From positions 12,771,070-12,835,069 of the forward strand of contig NC_064038.1 of the NCBI RefSeq assembly GCF_932526225.1: 64,000 bases of DNA. Reading direction: 5' to 3'. Each line of letters opens with the position of its first letter. The first letter of the stretch is position 1. Positions 1-11,786 of the stretch are shown here, piece by piece. Position numbers and translations under genes: made by a program. Origin of the DNA: Nematostella vectensis (lineage: Eukaryota > Cnidaria > Anthozoa > Actiniaria > Edwardsiidae). Under the pieces are notes generated by a model, which was given only the letters and a program-made list of their open reading frames with translations, was not told the origin of the DNA and did no database searches.

Positions 1-542
1 TCCCACAATTTTTGGGAAAATTGTCTCGCCGACTTCCTCATCTATATCTTCATCTTCCTGAAAAAAAAAAGGTTGGGGGTTGGTTTCCAAGTTTAAACTT
101 AGTAAATCCAAGGCTGTGAGGGGTCATTTATTCTTTACATCAAATTATCATAGAAGATTTATAAATTAAGGGGAACCTAGATTATATGATACTGTTTTGA
201 AGGTTAACCTTGGTCATACGATGATTTCTTTCTTTTTCTCCAAGCAAAAATAATATCAAAAAAGGCCTGGATCAATGATACCTCCATTTTACAATGCATT
301 TTTCCTCCAGAAGCATTCATTATCATAAAATGTAGGATCCACTTTATATCAGACCTTATATAAATAAGCCAACAGAACAAAAAAACACTGAAACATTTAT
401 GCTTTCTTGTTGATGAGATTGCAAAATGCAAAAATGCATAGTAAATATGTCTTGACCTTGATAAAATGTCATAGTTCAATGAAGCATTTGCTTCAAGGCA
501 AAAAAGGCTCTGTTTCTTAACGAAAAGACAAAGTAATCTTAC

Positions 543-2726
543 CTTGCATAATTGATAAAGCCATTATCTTTTTTGTCTTTTAAAAGAACAGGAAGTTCAC
601 AGATGGTCAAGATATGCTCAAGTTCTGTAGATACAAAAAAAAAATAAACAGTCACCTACATGTAGTAAAATTGGAATGTGAAATTTTTAGGATACTTAGA
701 AAATTTGCTTTGCTCAACATCTGCAAAAATGCAAAAATAGCACATCAAAGCAGTTACATATATCATCAGCATGAAGGTTAAAAGCTATAGGCTATCAGTA
801 TTTACCTTTTTTATCCTCTGGATACTCATCAGCCATTGCTTGCAATTCTTGGCTGAAGCCTTTGCTCTCTTTGGCTCCTGCATGACATATCTTTGGGAGC
901 AGGGTCAGCAGATTCCCCTCCATTTTCTTAATAATCCCCCCGTCCCCCAGAACCCTCATCATTTCACTTTTGAACTAAAAGAAGACAAAACATAAAAAGG
1001 TGTTACTGTATTTGAATATTAATGACATTTTTTTGTCCATTTTTAAAGCAGATCAGAAAGATGGCAGATTAGCCATAATATTGGGAAAGAGAGGGGGTGA
1101 GTTAGTGAAAGAGGGAGGGGGGGAGTGAGATAACACGTTGTGATAACATTTCAAGAATGGTGTATTAATTATCTGAATACATTTTCTGTACCTGATCCAC
1201 ATGCATAGAGTGCATCATAACTAACCTCAGTCAGGAGTTGCAGGGCAGGATATGCCTCCAGCATTGACTCCAATGTCTTCACCTCTCCTTCAACAATGGC
1301 AATCCTCCTTGAATTATAAGTTTGAGACATCAGCTCCTTGATAAGAGGAAAGTTTCGTGAGCCTTTTGCCATCTGTTTTTTCAGCTGGTCCAAGTGCTCC
1401 TTGATTGTCTCCTCCGTTTCCCCCTCATCAAGTTGTGTCACCCCAGTTCCTTTCCTGCTTTTCAGCTCCACCACTACCTTCTTTTTAGGTGCAGATGATG
1501 GTGTTTTAACCTTCCGCATATTCTTAAACCTGTATCGAAAAGCACTTTGCCAGGATCCCTGTGAATGCAAACGCATTAACATGAGAACATCTGAAAACAT
1601 ATCTGTGCCATTATTATTTCACTTACAGAGCCACTTCCCATAGTATCAGCCAAGAAGGGGAATTTCCTTATCAAAAGGAGTGCAACCTGTTGGAGGTCTT
1701 CCCGTTTTGGGTTCATGGTGTGAACCCTTATGGCATTACATATGTCTCTTGTCAGCTCGTTCCTCTGACTGTTGTTAAGAAGTTTCTTTTTCAAACCATC
1801 CGTAACAGAAGGGGAAAACTGCAATGTCATACAAAAATATCAATCAAATGAAAGTCTCACATTAAATAACTAGTTCACTGTCTGAATATATGTGTGTGAA
1901 TTATGCTTACAAAGACAACACCCTCTATAAATAAAAGACAAAAAACTCACATTACAATGATAATTATTATTATCCCACTCAGTGAGGCTTGCCAACAATA
2001 ATAAAAATAAACATCTTTAAGATACAAAATTGAATATTGCCATCTTGCTTACCGAGCATGGTAGTTGAAAAGTGGTCAACCAAACTTCTGTCTTTGGGCT
2101 GTAAGTTTTTTCAAAGGCAGGATTACATGATGACGTAGAGGCTCCAGGAGAACAAGAAAGGGCAGGTGAATTAGGTGGAATGGATGCAGGTGAGGATGGC
2201 AGGGGCTGGACGTCGTCGAAGGAAACTGATGAGGCAGGTGATGGGCACGAAGAAGTACTAGCAGTACTAGCTGGTGCAAATCTTGGCAATGGAGGACTTA
2301 TGTTCCAAGCAAAACCAAAAGTGTTGATATATATGTATATATATATACAGTAATGGGGTAAATATGTTGCATTTATCCATTGCACTAGGGGTTTTATTGA
2401 GTAAAATCAAGATAAAGGATACAACAAAATAGATTCATATTTAACCATTCATCATGCATCATACATATTGGTCTTACTTTTCAAATTTATTGTTTCGTGG
2501 TCACTCAAGCAATGGATTCCATGTGTTATCCGCGTTTTAACGACCAATACCCAAACCAATGTTTTTTTTTAATTTGGTGTATACCAATAGGCAGAAGATA
2601 CTAATTGAATTTTAATACCTCTTGTTGCTTTATGGCTTTTCGCAGCAGAGCAATCTGCCCTACTTTAATCCCAGATGCCTTCAGACATTCATCGTTCACC
2701 ATTTGAATGAGATCGGCTGAGACAAG
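543..2726 (-). CDS. SAM-domain (SAMD3-like) multi-exon gene, partial
   Basis: Reading the minus strand gives exons at 2726-2619 (second half of a SAM domain: LVSADLIQMVNDECLKASGI, then LLRKAIKQ), about 2290-2053 (Ser/Pro-rich linker ending TTFQLPCS), 1818-1627 (KREDLQQVALLLIRKFPFLA, then DTMGSGS), 1558-1192 (SWQSAFRYRFKNMRKVK, later SYDALYACGSG), 974-806 and 624-543 (LPVLLKDKKDNGFINYA). GT-AG sites bound them, and the phases match at 2053/1818, 1627/1558 and 806/624. The RKFPFLADTMG and FRYRFKNMRKV blocks are what I recall from the SAMD3-like family, multicopy in fish and cnidarians; its biochemical role is unknown. The junction from the SAM exon to the linker exon does not fit in phase, and I found no first exon. 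A further acidic exon may lie at 57-1, but its phase does not match. Either the gene continues outside the window or it is partly decayed. Probably transposon-associated. Confidence 0.6.
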
Positions 2727-3340
2727 CTGTAACATTAAAGAACTCAAGTTCAAACCACCTCAAAATAATCTGCATGAATCTTTGCCATCCTTATAAACAG
2801 AAATTGTATTCACAGAAATCCTTATAGACATAGTATTTTAATGTAATATAAGTAAACCTTGAAAAAAATCTAAGATAATTGAACACTTTTTTATAGAAAC
2901 CTCGGAAGATGCTGACACGAGGTTTGAGGTTTTTTTGAGACTGCAACGTCGTGACCGGAAATTTTTGCTAACTTGACTTTCGGGGACGAAAACAGCTCTC
3001 ACCTTCAGTTCACATTGAAAAAGGAAAAAGAATGGCTTTGTAAATATGGCATAGTATCAAATACTTTGTTTGAGGCTTTCACGCTAGGTTTTTGTAGGTT
3101 ATTAGCATTTTCGGCGCCAAAACCGTTAGACACAAAATAGGTATACATAATTGTGAGGATTTACATATTCATTATCTGTGGAGCTATGTATAATATTGTA
3201 TAGAAATGTATGATATAATATATAAATAATAATGGTTATTAGAATAATAATTTGAGTACTGTAATAACAAAATATTTGTGAGCTGTTACTAGGTTTGAAA
3301 CTACAATAATGTATATTAATGTGCTGTTATGCTTTTAAAG
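2727..3340. other. Spacer between the divergent SAM-like and transposase-like genes
   Basis: I could not assign an exon here with confidence. A minus-strand stretch ending in an AAG/GTGAGAG donor near 3000 could be the upstream exon of the SAM-like gene. The rest is AT-rich. Confidence 0.4.
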
Positions 3341-5860
3341 GTGCTTTCTACTACACCCTCGGTAACATAAAGCCTGAAAACCGATCACACCTCAATGCTA
3401 TTCAACTACTTGCCATAGTCACTACCAAACTACTCAAGAAGTATGGCATAGATCCAACCCTGCAAGTCATCATTAGAGACCTTTCTTACTTAGAACAGGT
3501 AAAAATTAGTTTGTGTTCATGAATGTATTGGTGAAACAAAAGTTATGACCACTCAAGATAATTATTGCATTGAACATTGAACCCCACTTCAATATCTAAA
3601 TATATATACGAATTTAGTTTAATCAGAAATTCAATCTTGTCTTCATGTTAGTTCTTAAGGCTATCTTTTCTTTCCTGGAAAAAAGTAATCTCTAAGCAGC
3701 CATTAGCCCTTATAAGATTTAGAATTTATTTCCTATTTTTTCCTTCTGTTCCATGAAGATGGCTTTACATTGAGAACAATTGAAAGCTACTCACGTCAAT
3801 GCCAACTCCTTGATGGAGGTGATCACTTCAAAAAGACATATGGGTTAAATCAACGCTCATTGTTGAATGATTCCCGGTATTTTCATGTGATTGATGGTTT
3901 ACCAGCTGATGCAATGCATGATGTCTTAGAAGGTGTCCTACAGTATGTGGTCAAAGAGGTCTTAAAGGTTTTAATCAATGAAAAAAGGCTATTTACATTG
4001 GATGAGCTGAACACAAGAATTAGAACATTTGACTTTGGGTATCATAGTGACACAAACAGACCTGCCCCCATCCAGCCAACAAGACTTGTGTCTAATGACC
4101 ACACCCTGAAGCAACATGGTAACTAGAAATATAATATATTGTGTTTGTGTGTTCTGTGTTCTGTGTATGTTTATAAATATGACTCTTATATATACATTAT
4201 TATATTACAGCAAATCAGATGTGGTGCCTTGGGATGTTTTTGCCGCTCCTGGTTGGAGACCTTGTTCCAGAGGATGATGAGCACTGGGAACTTTTTTGTA
4301 TTCTTCTTCAGATAATGAGGATTGTGTTCTCTCCTGTCATTGATAAGGAGCAACTTCCTTACTTGCAGGTCCTAATTCAGCATCATCATCAAATGTTCCA
4401 ACAGCTCTTCCCTGGCTGCTCTATAACTCCAAAGATGCACTATATGGTACACATGCCAACAACTATCCTGAAGTAAGTATGATTAGGTATTACTTTACTA
4501 GATTGAAGAATCAAGGTGTTTTTAAGTATTGTGTATCAAAGCAGCTAAATTAAATTCAATGTGAGTTTTGTCGATCTTTACACAAAAAAGTCCTTGAAAG
4601 TCCAATTTTCATGCTTGCTCAGAATTGTTAATGCTTTAAATTTGAAATTTAAATGTAGCGTGAACCCCTGATTATTATGCTGTTGTAAGTTTATTATGCT
4701 GTTGTAATTGTGTAATTTGATAAGTGTTTCATGGCAGCCGCATACTGTACTGCCTGATACCATGGCATTCCTAAAAGATTGACTGATAATTTAATCTTTA
4801 GACTTGGGCCTCTAGTTCATAGTTGGTGTATGCGGTATGAAGCTAAACATCACTATTTTAAGCGAACAGCAATTCTACTTGGCAACTGGATCAATCTGCC
4901 ATTCTCTCTGGCTAAACGTCACCAGGAAGGCTTGTGTTACAGGCTCCAAACTGCCGGAGGAGGCCTAAGTACCTTTATTGAAAAAGGTATCGAGAATGGT
5001 CCAGGTACAGGAACAACTATTCATATCATTCAAAATAACTAAGAAATAATGTGACTAATCAAAGGGAAAATATTAGGAAAGAATAATTGGTAAAGTATAA
5101 ATATTGAAGCCACATATTGTGTTTAGTTATACTCTGTTAAAGGAAAGTGTAACTATGTGTGTTTCTCATTTCAGGGAAAGAGTCTTTGGCTGGTGATGTT
5201 TCATATTGGAACCTAGTCAAGGCAGAATTTCCTAATGTTGATGTTGGCTCATCCTTATATGAGTGAGTACATACTTTAAATTATTATCAGACTTCTGTCA
5301 TTGTTACCTAGTAAAGGACTGTGTTATGTATAATTGTACTTTGTTCCTTTGATTGAAACCCATTTGGCCCTAAAAAAAGTAAAATGTCAAAATATTGACA
5401 GAAACAGTTCAAATTATCAACCACATGTACATTTCGTTATGTCATAATTTTTTTCACTTATTTAATAAATTTTGATGTAAGTTAATACATTTTATCATAT
5501 GATGTTCAATTCCATTCATCTGATTTGATCACACTACTAAAATTTTTATTCAAACTTGGAGCAACATTACACATTGGCTATGACTACCGTGGCTTGCCTG
5601 CATTCTTTGAAATAAAGAAGATTTGCCTATTGGACAAAAATGTTGAGGACTTAATGTTCGTTGTCACAGCTAAGGAAACTGTGAAATTTAATGACCACTT
5701 TCAAAGTTATGAAATAGTGCCATCACCCGAAAATGATCTGATGGTTGCTTATGCAAGGCAGTTTTCGTGTTATTTACCTTTGAATCAGGTCATACCAAGA
5801 GGACGAAGAACAACAACAAGATATGTGTGCATGCGCTTTGAAATTGAGTCAACTGAATAA
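3341..5860 (+). pseudogene. Tnp2/CACTA-like transposase relic, spliced
   Basis: Exons that can be read: 3341-3498 (GAFYYTLGNIKPENRSHLN), 3759-4118 (HVIDGLPADAMHDVLEG), 4211-4472 (ITPKMHYMVHMP), 4802-5004 (SWCMRYEAKHHYFKR), 5175-5262, and a terminal reading frame of about 5525-5860 ending in TAA. The MHD-LEG block followed by PKMH and MRYEAKH-YFK is the layout I associate with animal EnSpm/CACTA-type (Tnp2) transposases; the exact superfamily is uncertain. The 3498/3759 junction is out of phase and the usual segment between these blocks is missing, so an exon seems deleted. No AG acceptor fits the last exon. No upstream exon with a start codon is visible. The gene is therefore probably a decayed copy. 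It sits head to head with the SAM-domain gene, as if both belonged to one element. Confidence 0.55.
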
Positions 5861-6075
5861 GAAATGTTGCTATTTTTATCTTGGAATTGTATTTTCTCCA
5901 GAAATACAATAAGTATATGTAAAGGACTCCACTCTTTGTTATCTCCTCACCCAAGAGAGCATTTTTCGTGACATGAGAGTTTTTTGTCTCCATACCAATA
6001 ACTACAATAAATCATTATTTTTATCTATTGTCTTATAGAATAAAGACTATCGTTTTCTTCTTAAATTCAGCTTAT

Positions 6076-6634
6076 TCAGAGTAAAAAAAAACCTACTCCC
6101 TTTATTTTATATATTTGGAGTGGTTTGCCACTGTCCTAAAAAGATACAGATGGAGTAAAAACTACTCTTCTAGCACGAGATAGTTGGAGTAAAAACTACT
6201 CTTCTAGCACGAGATAGTTGGAGTAAAAACTACTCTTCTAGCACGATATAGTTGGAGTAGTTTTTACTCTTCAAAACCTACCCCTCAAAAGGGTACTTTT
6301 TTACTCCATTTCTTGACCATCTGGAGTAAAAACAACTCTTTTTACTTGTGATAGTTGGAGTAGATTTTACTCTGCTAAAATCACCCCCAGAAAAGAGTAC
6401 TTTTTACTCCATTATTTGACCAACAAGAGTGCAAATTACTCTTTTCACAATAAACGTTCGATACTAATTCTCAGCAGAGTAAAAATTACTCCATTAAGGG
6501 AGTAAAAAAAAATTACTCCTCAGTGGAGTAGTTTTTACCCCAATAAAGGAGTTAAAATTACTCCTTTAAAAGTACTCCATCTTAAAGAGTAGTTTTTACT
6601 CTCTGGGTGGAGTAAAAATAACTCCCTGAAACTA
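6076..6634. repeat. GAGTA-rich palindromic repeat block
   Basis: About 560 bp made almost entirely of GGAGTAAAAA / TTTTTACTCC motifs in both orientations. It includes a 34-bp tandem unit (TTGGAGTAAAAACTACTCTT plus TCTAGCACGAGATAG) repeated three times at about 6170-6255. It ends exactly where homology of the neighbouring hAT-like transposase stops. It looks like the body or subterminal region of a non-autonomous element. No open frame of its own is convincing. Confidence 0.75.
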
Positions 6635-7682
6635 ACAGTGTTGTAACTATGGCGGAGCAGGCGAAGCCACACGCTACCGAACTCTAGAAGAGTTTGAATG
6701 ACAAGGTGATTCCCAACATTGTCAAGCGTGCGTGAGAAACACACAACGTTGAGCAGCTTAGGAAAGATAAATGCAATCCTATCCAACGCTGCCTGGTTCA
6801 CACTTGCCCCATCTCTCATGGCTGCGAGTAACGAATTGGCCTTGACACCATAATAAACTGATAGGCACTGATTAAGAACTTGTGCAAGATCATCCGCATT
6901 CACTGACTTGGAACATATATCCATTTTTACGAGACGTTGAATAATCGACCAATTCTCGTCAAGGAAACGCAGGATGACAGCAATTACTTCTCCTTGTCGT
7001 GTACTTCCTGCAAAGATCATCGAAACATCTCTTGTCATGCCAGTCTGGCCAGGCAAAGTCATTTTTTATCCTTTCGACTTCCTGCTTGAGAACATTGAAA
7101 TGTACTGACCAAGATGAGCACTTGCTGTGAGACGTCGGCCATTCTTTTCTTAGAGGGAGCGTAGCTTATCGATTTTCCCAAGTGGGATGCCAGCCTTCAG
7201 AAACTCTTCGACCACTTCGAGTCGGTAACTCCATAATAGTCTGATCCTTCAACTTAGACTTCTTCAGTTTCTCTTTACCATTTCCATGTTTCTTTGAAGC
7301 CAAGTGTGTAGTTAAAATACTCTTCTTCGAAGACACTATTTCGCGGCATGCCAGACAAAACAACTTCCCGTCTTTGATTGTTAGTTCCTCTCCTGGATAT
7401 TGCTGAATCCGATCATGTATGCTTATGTTCTTTACATCACAGTTCCCCCTAGTTTTTTTTTTTTCCACTGATTGATGGCAGAGTACGCTCTCGAGCTATC
7501 TCTGCCTTGCTTGGCTGACTTCCAGTATTGCTAGTGAATGACATCATCTTGGAACGAGTCACGAGGAGGACTGACGAGAAGGACCGGGTTCTAGAAGGCA
7601 ACCGCTGACCTATCAAACATATTCCCCAGCCTCCTTGGCTCCTTTGACGAAAATGAATGCAAATTGCGGCTTTGGACGACAT
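6635..7682 (-). pseudogene. Truncated hAT-like transposase with BED-type zinc finger
   Basis: On the minus strand, an N-terminal part (7682-7166) carries a BED/CGGBP1-like finger with CLACRE and, 16-22 residues later, HLASKKH, followed by GKEKLKKSKLKD. After a gap, 7062-6650 encodes a typical hAT core with DENWSIIQRLVKMDICSKS, ANSLLAAMRDGASVNQAAL and CFSRTLDNVGNHL. The first two frames are joined only across a run of A residues near 7450 (frame slip). The frame between 7166 and 7062 is also broken. The core ends abruptly at LRLLRHSY, where the GAGTA repeat begins, so the C-terminal half including the dimerisation domain is absent. The motif CAGTGTTGTAACTATGG at the break resembles a hAT terminal sequence. 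Inactive by inspection. Confidence 0.65.
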
Positions 7683-8928
7683 ATGTGAAGTCAGAGTGTG
7701 CTGATTAACGCGAAATTGTATAAATAATCAGTCGGTAATAAGAAAAAATTCTAGCAGTGCTTTTTGGGACAAAATGTAAAAAAAAGTGCTCGCGAAGCCA
7801 AATAATGCCAAAAAAGTGCTAGCACTTTCGGTAAGAGCCTAAGAACGTGACTGCCCAACAAGCTTGTGTGCTTAGCACTTGATTCTTAATTGATTTTGTT
7901 GTCCCAAAGAAATTATAGACAAGCCTAGGGTCTTATTTCTAACATTGCGTACAAGGATAGTCTAGTTTTCAGTGCACACAATCCTGTTCTCACTAGAACA
8001 AAAAAGCTTGGAATTTTTACATTGAAGTTTAAAGGAAAACTATCGAATAGTAATCATAACAAAAGCAACAATAACAACAATAATAATAATAATAATAATA
8101 AAAGTAACTTTATATAGCCCTGCCTCTGCAGAGGTGCCAATAGCCAAACTTCAGGCACATAGGCAAGATTTTGAGCAGGGGGCGGGGTGTTCAATAATTC
8201 TCTTTAGCTCTAATGTGGGCACTCAGTAAGTGAAAAACACTGCGACTCTAACACCTTTTCGCGATAAATCTGTTCTAAGTTCAGCCTTAGAGATTTGTCA
8301 ACGTATTTGGGATAGAGAAACCACACAAAGAACAAGAGAAGGGTATCTCTGCTTTTCTGAACAATGATGTTGATGTCTTTGTGAGCCTTTCTACTGGCTA
8401 CGGAAAGTCTTTCATTTTACCAAGTAATTCCGTTACTTTAGTTATTCCAAAGAGGAGTTCTATTTAAAGGGGCTAGGGTTTTTTAACCAAATTCCTTCTT
8501 TTAAGCAGCAGATCACGGCAACTCCTGCATATGTATGTGCTTGTGCTGTGTACACAGAAATCTAAATGCTCAAGTATGAACGAACGCTGAAAGTCGAGGG
8601 GCTATCTATGAGATACTGTTCACAATCTTTCTCAGTTACCCCCTTACAAAGAATGCAGGTATAAATTAGCAGAATTAAAACAAATGAATGTGCACTTGGA
8701 AAGTAGTGACATTATAGGGAATGTTTGTTTTACCAAAACCTGAATGTGTTTTGTGTGCTGAATAAGAGAAAACCCATGCACAGCTGTCAAAAGAAATTTA
8801 TTCAAATTTATTACAATAGCGTCACAGAACACAATTATCGCCGCCACTGCGTGGACGCTACAAGAGGATATTTTCGTGAGTCAGCGGCTAAACATAGGCT
8901 ACAACTTTCATAGTTTAGTCATACTCAC
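7683..8928. other. Non-coding stretch with an ATA microsatellite
   Basis: No gene seen. A short (ATA)n run lies at about 8077-8102. A segment at 7730-7850 with two GTGCT...AGCAC-type motifs could be old transposon DNA. Confidence 0.5.
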
Positions 8929-9123
8929 ATATCCTTCAGCATATAGTGTGTCTGCAAGATGGATAACCATGGTTGCATTTCTATATAAGATCTCCTCCAG
9001 TGAATATCTGGCAGTGTTGTGTGCATCAGCTGAGATGCCTTGATCACCATATACAAGGAATTTGAATGACACATCAGGGTTAGGAAGGGGTGCTGTTTTG
9101 AAATTTTTCAGCTTGCTCATTCC
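8929..9123 (-). pseudogene. Orphan exon of a purple acid phosphatase (metallophosphoesterase)
   Basis: A 195-bp minus-strand segment has an acceptor (TTTTTCAG) before it and a perfect donor (GTGAGT) after it. It encodes 65 residues including FLVYGDQGI, AHNTARYSLEEI and MVIHLADTLYAEGY. These correspond to the first two metal-binding motifs of purple acid phosphatases (GDxG and GDxxY). Here the second motif reads AD instead of GD but keeps the Asp and Tyr. No other exon of such an enzyme (GNHE, or the later HxH motifs) is visible within several kb on either side. It is therefore either a stranded exon of a dispersed gene with very large introns or a captured fragment. I favour a fragment. Confidence 0.6.
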
Positions 9124-9834
9124 CTGAAAAAATAATCAAATTGATTAGTACCTTATCTCCACTTTATTTGAAATAATGCCAAATATCCCATGATTTAGAA
9201 ATTTCCCTGTTTTTACGTACTATTAAAAACACGAGAAGTGTTTTCGCGGATATAAAATTCATAGGGCGAAGCCCGAGCCGAGGCATGTTGATCAATTGCG
9301 ATGGAAAAAAAACAACAATAGCTTTTGAATTGTCATTGAAAAGACTACTGGAATTCGGTTAAAAAAGCAAGTAGAACAATAAACAAAGCAAATCCAGGAT
9401 TTTCATAAGCAGGGGGGGATGGAAGGTAGTATAGAATTTGGAATTTACCCCCATATATATCTTCTAATATTATATGTCCCAAGGGAGGGGGAGGGGGTAC
9501 CGCCAATAAAATGAAATAGATTATAGAGATTGACTCAGACAAAAGATACTGTACATAATTTTCATGTCACTGTTATGCAATCCTGATTTCCATGCCAATT
9601 ATGTAGAAATATATAAATACAACAACTTGACTATTGTTCGTACAAAAAGGGTCTTACATGCATCAAAAACCAGACACAAACAACTCTAGTCCCACAAAAG
9701 GATGCAAGACAAAAATATAAACAGCGACATCAAAACTTTGCTAAACTATTGTATTTTCTTGTACAATAATCGATTTTCAAGTTTATTCCAGAAAAGACAA
9801 GCCATTACAGTGCTCATTAGCATTAGGTTTAGCT
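9124..9834. other. Gene-free AT-rich stretch
   Basis: I see no coding exon or structured element here. A G-rich run at 9481-9500 is the only compositional feature. Confidence 0.5.
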
Positions 9835-10633
9835 TTACCGAAAAGTTGAAGGTGAGTATTTTGCTAAAGCCCCTTTTGTAAAAAAATCAGTCACTTGGTT
9901 AGAAGTTGATGGACCATAAATAACTGTATCTGCAGCACCATCTCTATTATCATGTTGACTTCTAATAAAAGCATGCATGGTTGCCATAGTGCCTGTTTCT
10001 GTACCCTTGTTCATTCTTAGATAAAGAAAGGAAAAATCCTACGTGTCTCATAAAGGTGCTCCAGGTACCAGCGGCCAATTATAAGTGGGTTGGAATTGAT
10101 TACCCATATTCTCAGCCATAGTAATTTACGACTTGCAGTGTTAATGCAGCCATAAATGGCAAGAGGGTAAGTACTGTTCTGGTACCCCATTAACTTATCG
10201 TGGCCGTCCACGGAATAGACGAAATTGGGACCTCTGGTGGTGAAATGCCCCTTTGTTTTCTTTTTTTTTTACCACCAACAGCACGCGCATCTAGGCCCCC
10301 CGGGTCTAAGTCCGACATGACAGCATGGAGCAACGCTCGCGGGACATTAAGACAATGTTCTTGTCTAACTTTCTTTTGCATTGCACGGTACCCGAGAAGC
10401 TTACCAGGTCCATCCAGCTCTTGGGCAACCGCAACTTTCACATCATCGACTGTAACATTTTGGTCAGTGTAAAATATCTGGAAGTGTCTTAGACGGCGAT
10501 CGAGAGATCGCAAGCTCCATGCATAATTTGGAAAATCTCTTCTCATAAAACTCAATATTTCCATACGCTTTTGCGATTGCCTTACGTACTTCTTAAGGTC
10601 TTCCTCGAGCAGTTTATACAGACAGATAAATAA
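9835..10633 (-). pseudogene. Integrase-core gene relic (DGHDKLMGYQ family)
   Basis: The minus strand opens behind an acceptor (CTGTTTTAG) at 10633 and reads an N-terminal helical region (LRSLDRRLRHFQIFYTD, KLLGYRAMQKKVRQEH). It then reaches the integrase core, VDGHDKLMGYQNSTYPLAIY followed by RKLLWLRIWV and RWYLEHLYETR, and finally KGTETGTMATMHAFIRSQ. This is a family of integrase-core host or transposon genes common in cnidarians and fish. The frame is broken at least twice: at an A-run near 10265, just before the DGHDKL core, and near 10025, before KGTETG. After the second break the frame stays open to a TAA at 9835. Decayed copy; the function of the intact family is not known to me. Confidence 0.65.
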
Positions 10634-11224
10634 CTAAAACAGACTTAACCCTCACAGGGCACGTCAACAAAAGGATTGTATGTAAAATAAATAAAACTTA
10701 TCGGAACTTATCGATTTAACGATTTTCTCGATATAAAGATGGTTGGCCTCTCGCCATACCGTTATACCGAGATTTCACCAAAAGCGCTAGAACCGGGGGT
10801 TGTAAGAAGACCTCTTTTTTTTTTTTACTAATTTCCGGTGTCGGTTGGGTAAGCAAAAGAACGACAAACCAAAAATGCAATGCGCAGCATGTAAAATGAT
10901 AACTTAACAGAGAAGCCGTATTCCAAGATTACCCTGCACCGCTCTAATAGCTCTTTTAGTTGCTAGTTGTTATAATGGAGTCTCCCCTGTATTAACTTAG
11001 AACTTAGAAAAGATACTCCCTAAGTAGATTGCTCTAATAACAGGAAGGACAGTCAGGGATGATCTATAGCCTGCGAAGGTGACTGGACACCTAAAGTTGA
11101 CTTATTGCAGGTGCAATGGATAAGATTATTGGCGAACTTATAGAGTACCATGGTCTGGTTGCTTAGTCTCCTGTCTTCAAGTGTGTCCAAGTTTAGGGCA
11201 ATCGCACCAGTTCACTTCCGTTTA
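10634..11224. other. Gene-free stretch
   Basis: No exon or element recognised apart from a T-run near 10818. Its proximity to the two integrase relics suggests transposon-derived sequence. Confidence 0.4.
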
Positions 11225-11340
11225 ATTACGTAACAATCCCCGATGGTTTTAATGAAACGCGAAAAATATAACAGAATTGTTAAAGCGGTGTGTCTATTGG
11301 AAGTTTCTTCGAGGATGTGACTGATAATTTAGGGTGGGTG
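11225..11340 (+). repeat. Dispersed repeat, copy 1 (second copy near 55.3-55.4 kb)
   Basis: This segment resembles 55317-55435. Both share GTAACAATC, GTCTATTGGAAGTTTCTT in variant forms and GATGTGACTGATAATTTA-like blocks in the same order. It belongs to an interspersed family of unknown type. Confidence 0.6.
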
Positions 11341-11720
11341 CATAAACAGTCATGTGAAGTGTGACGTCTCCAATGACGTCATTAAAACGAAAATACTGAT
11401 ATATCGAGATACAAACATTGTCGGGCAACCACACTTGAAAAATGTCATGTAGGTGTCAAGGGGGGTGCATAAACAGTCATGTGAGGTGTGACGTCACCAA
11501 TGACGTCATTAAAACGAAAATACTGATATATCGAGATACAAACATCGTCGGACAACCACACTTGAAAAATGTCATGTAGGTGTCAAGGGGGTGCATAAGC
11601 AGTCATGTGAGGTGTGACGTCACCAATGACGTCATTAAAACGAAAATACTTATATCTCGGGGCACAAACATTGTCGGGCAACCACACTTGGAGAATGTCA
11701 TGTAGGTGTAAAGGGGGGTG
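11330..11720 (+). repeat. ~121-bp tandem repeat, about three copies, with CRE-like palindromes
   Basis: Three head-to-tail units begin GGTGCATAAACAGTCATGTG. Each carries a pair of TGACGTC(A/T) motifs, TGTGACGTCACCAATGACGT in copies 2 and 3. The copies are very similar, so the array is young. The 8-bp TGACGTCA palindrome is the classical CREB/ATF binding site, but it may simply be part of the repeat. Confidence 0.8.
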
Positions 11721-11786
11721 GGGTTCGGGGATAGTCATGTGATATGTGATGTCGATATGTGATAGCGATTTCACTGCTACTTTTAC

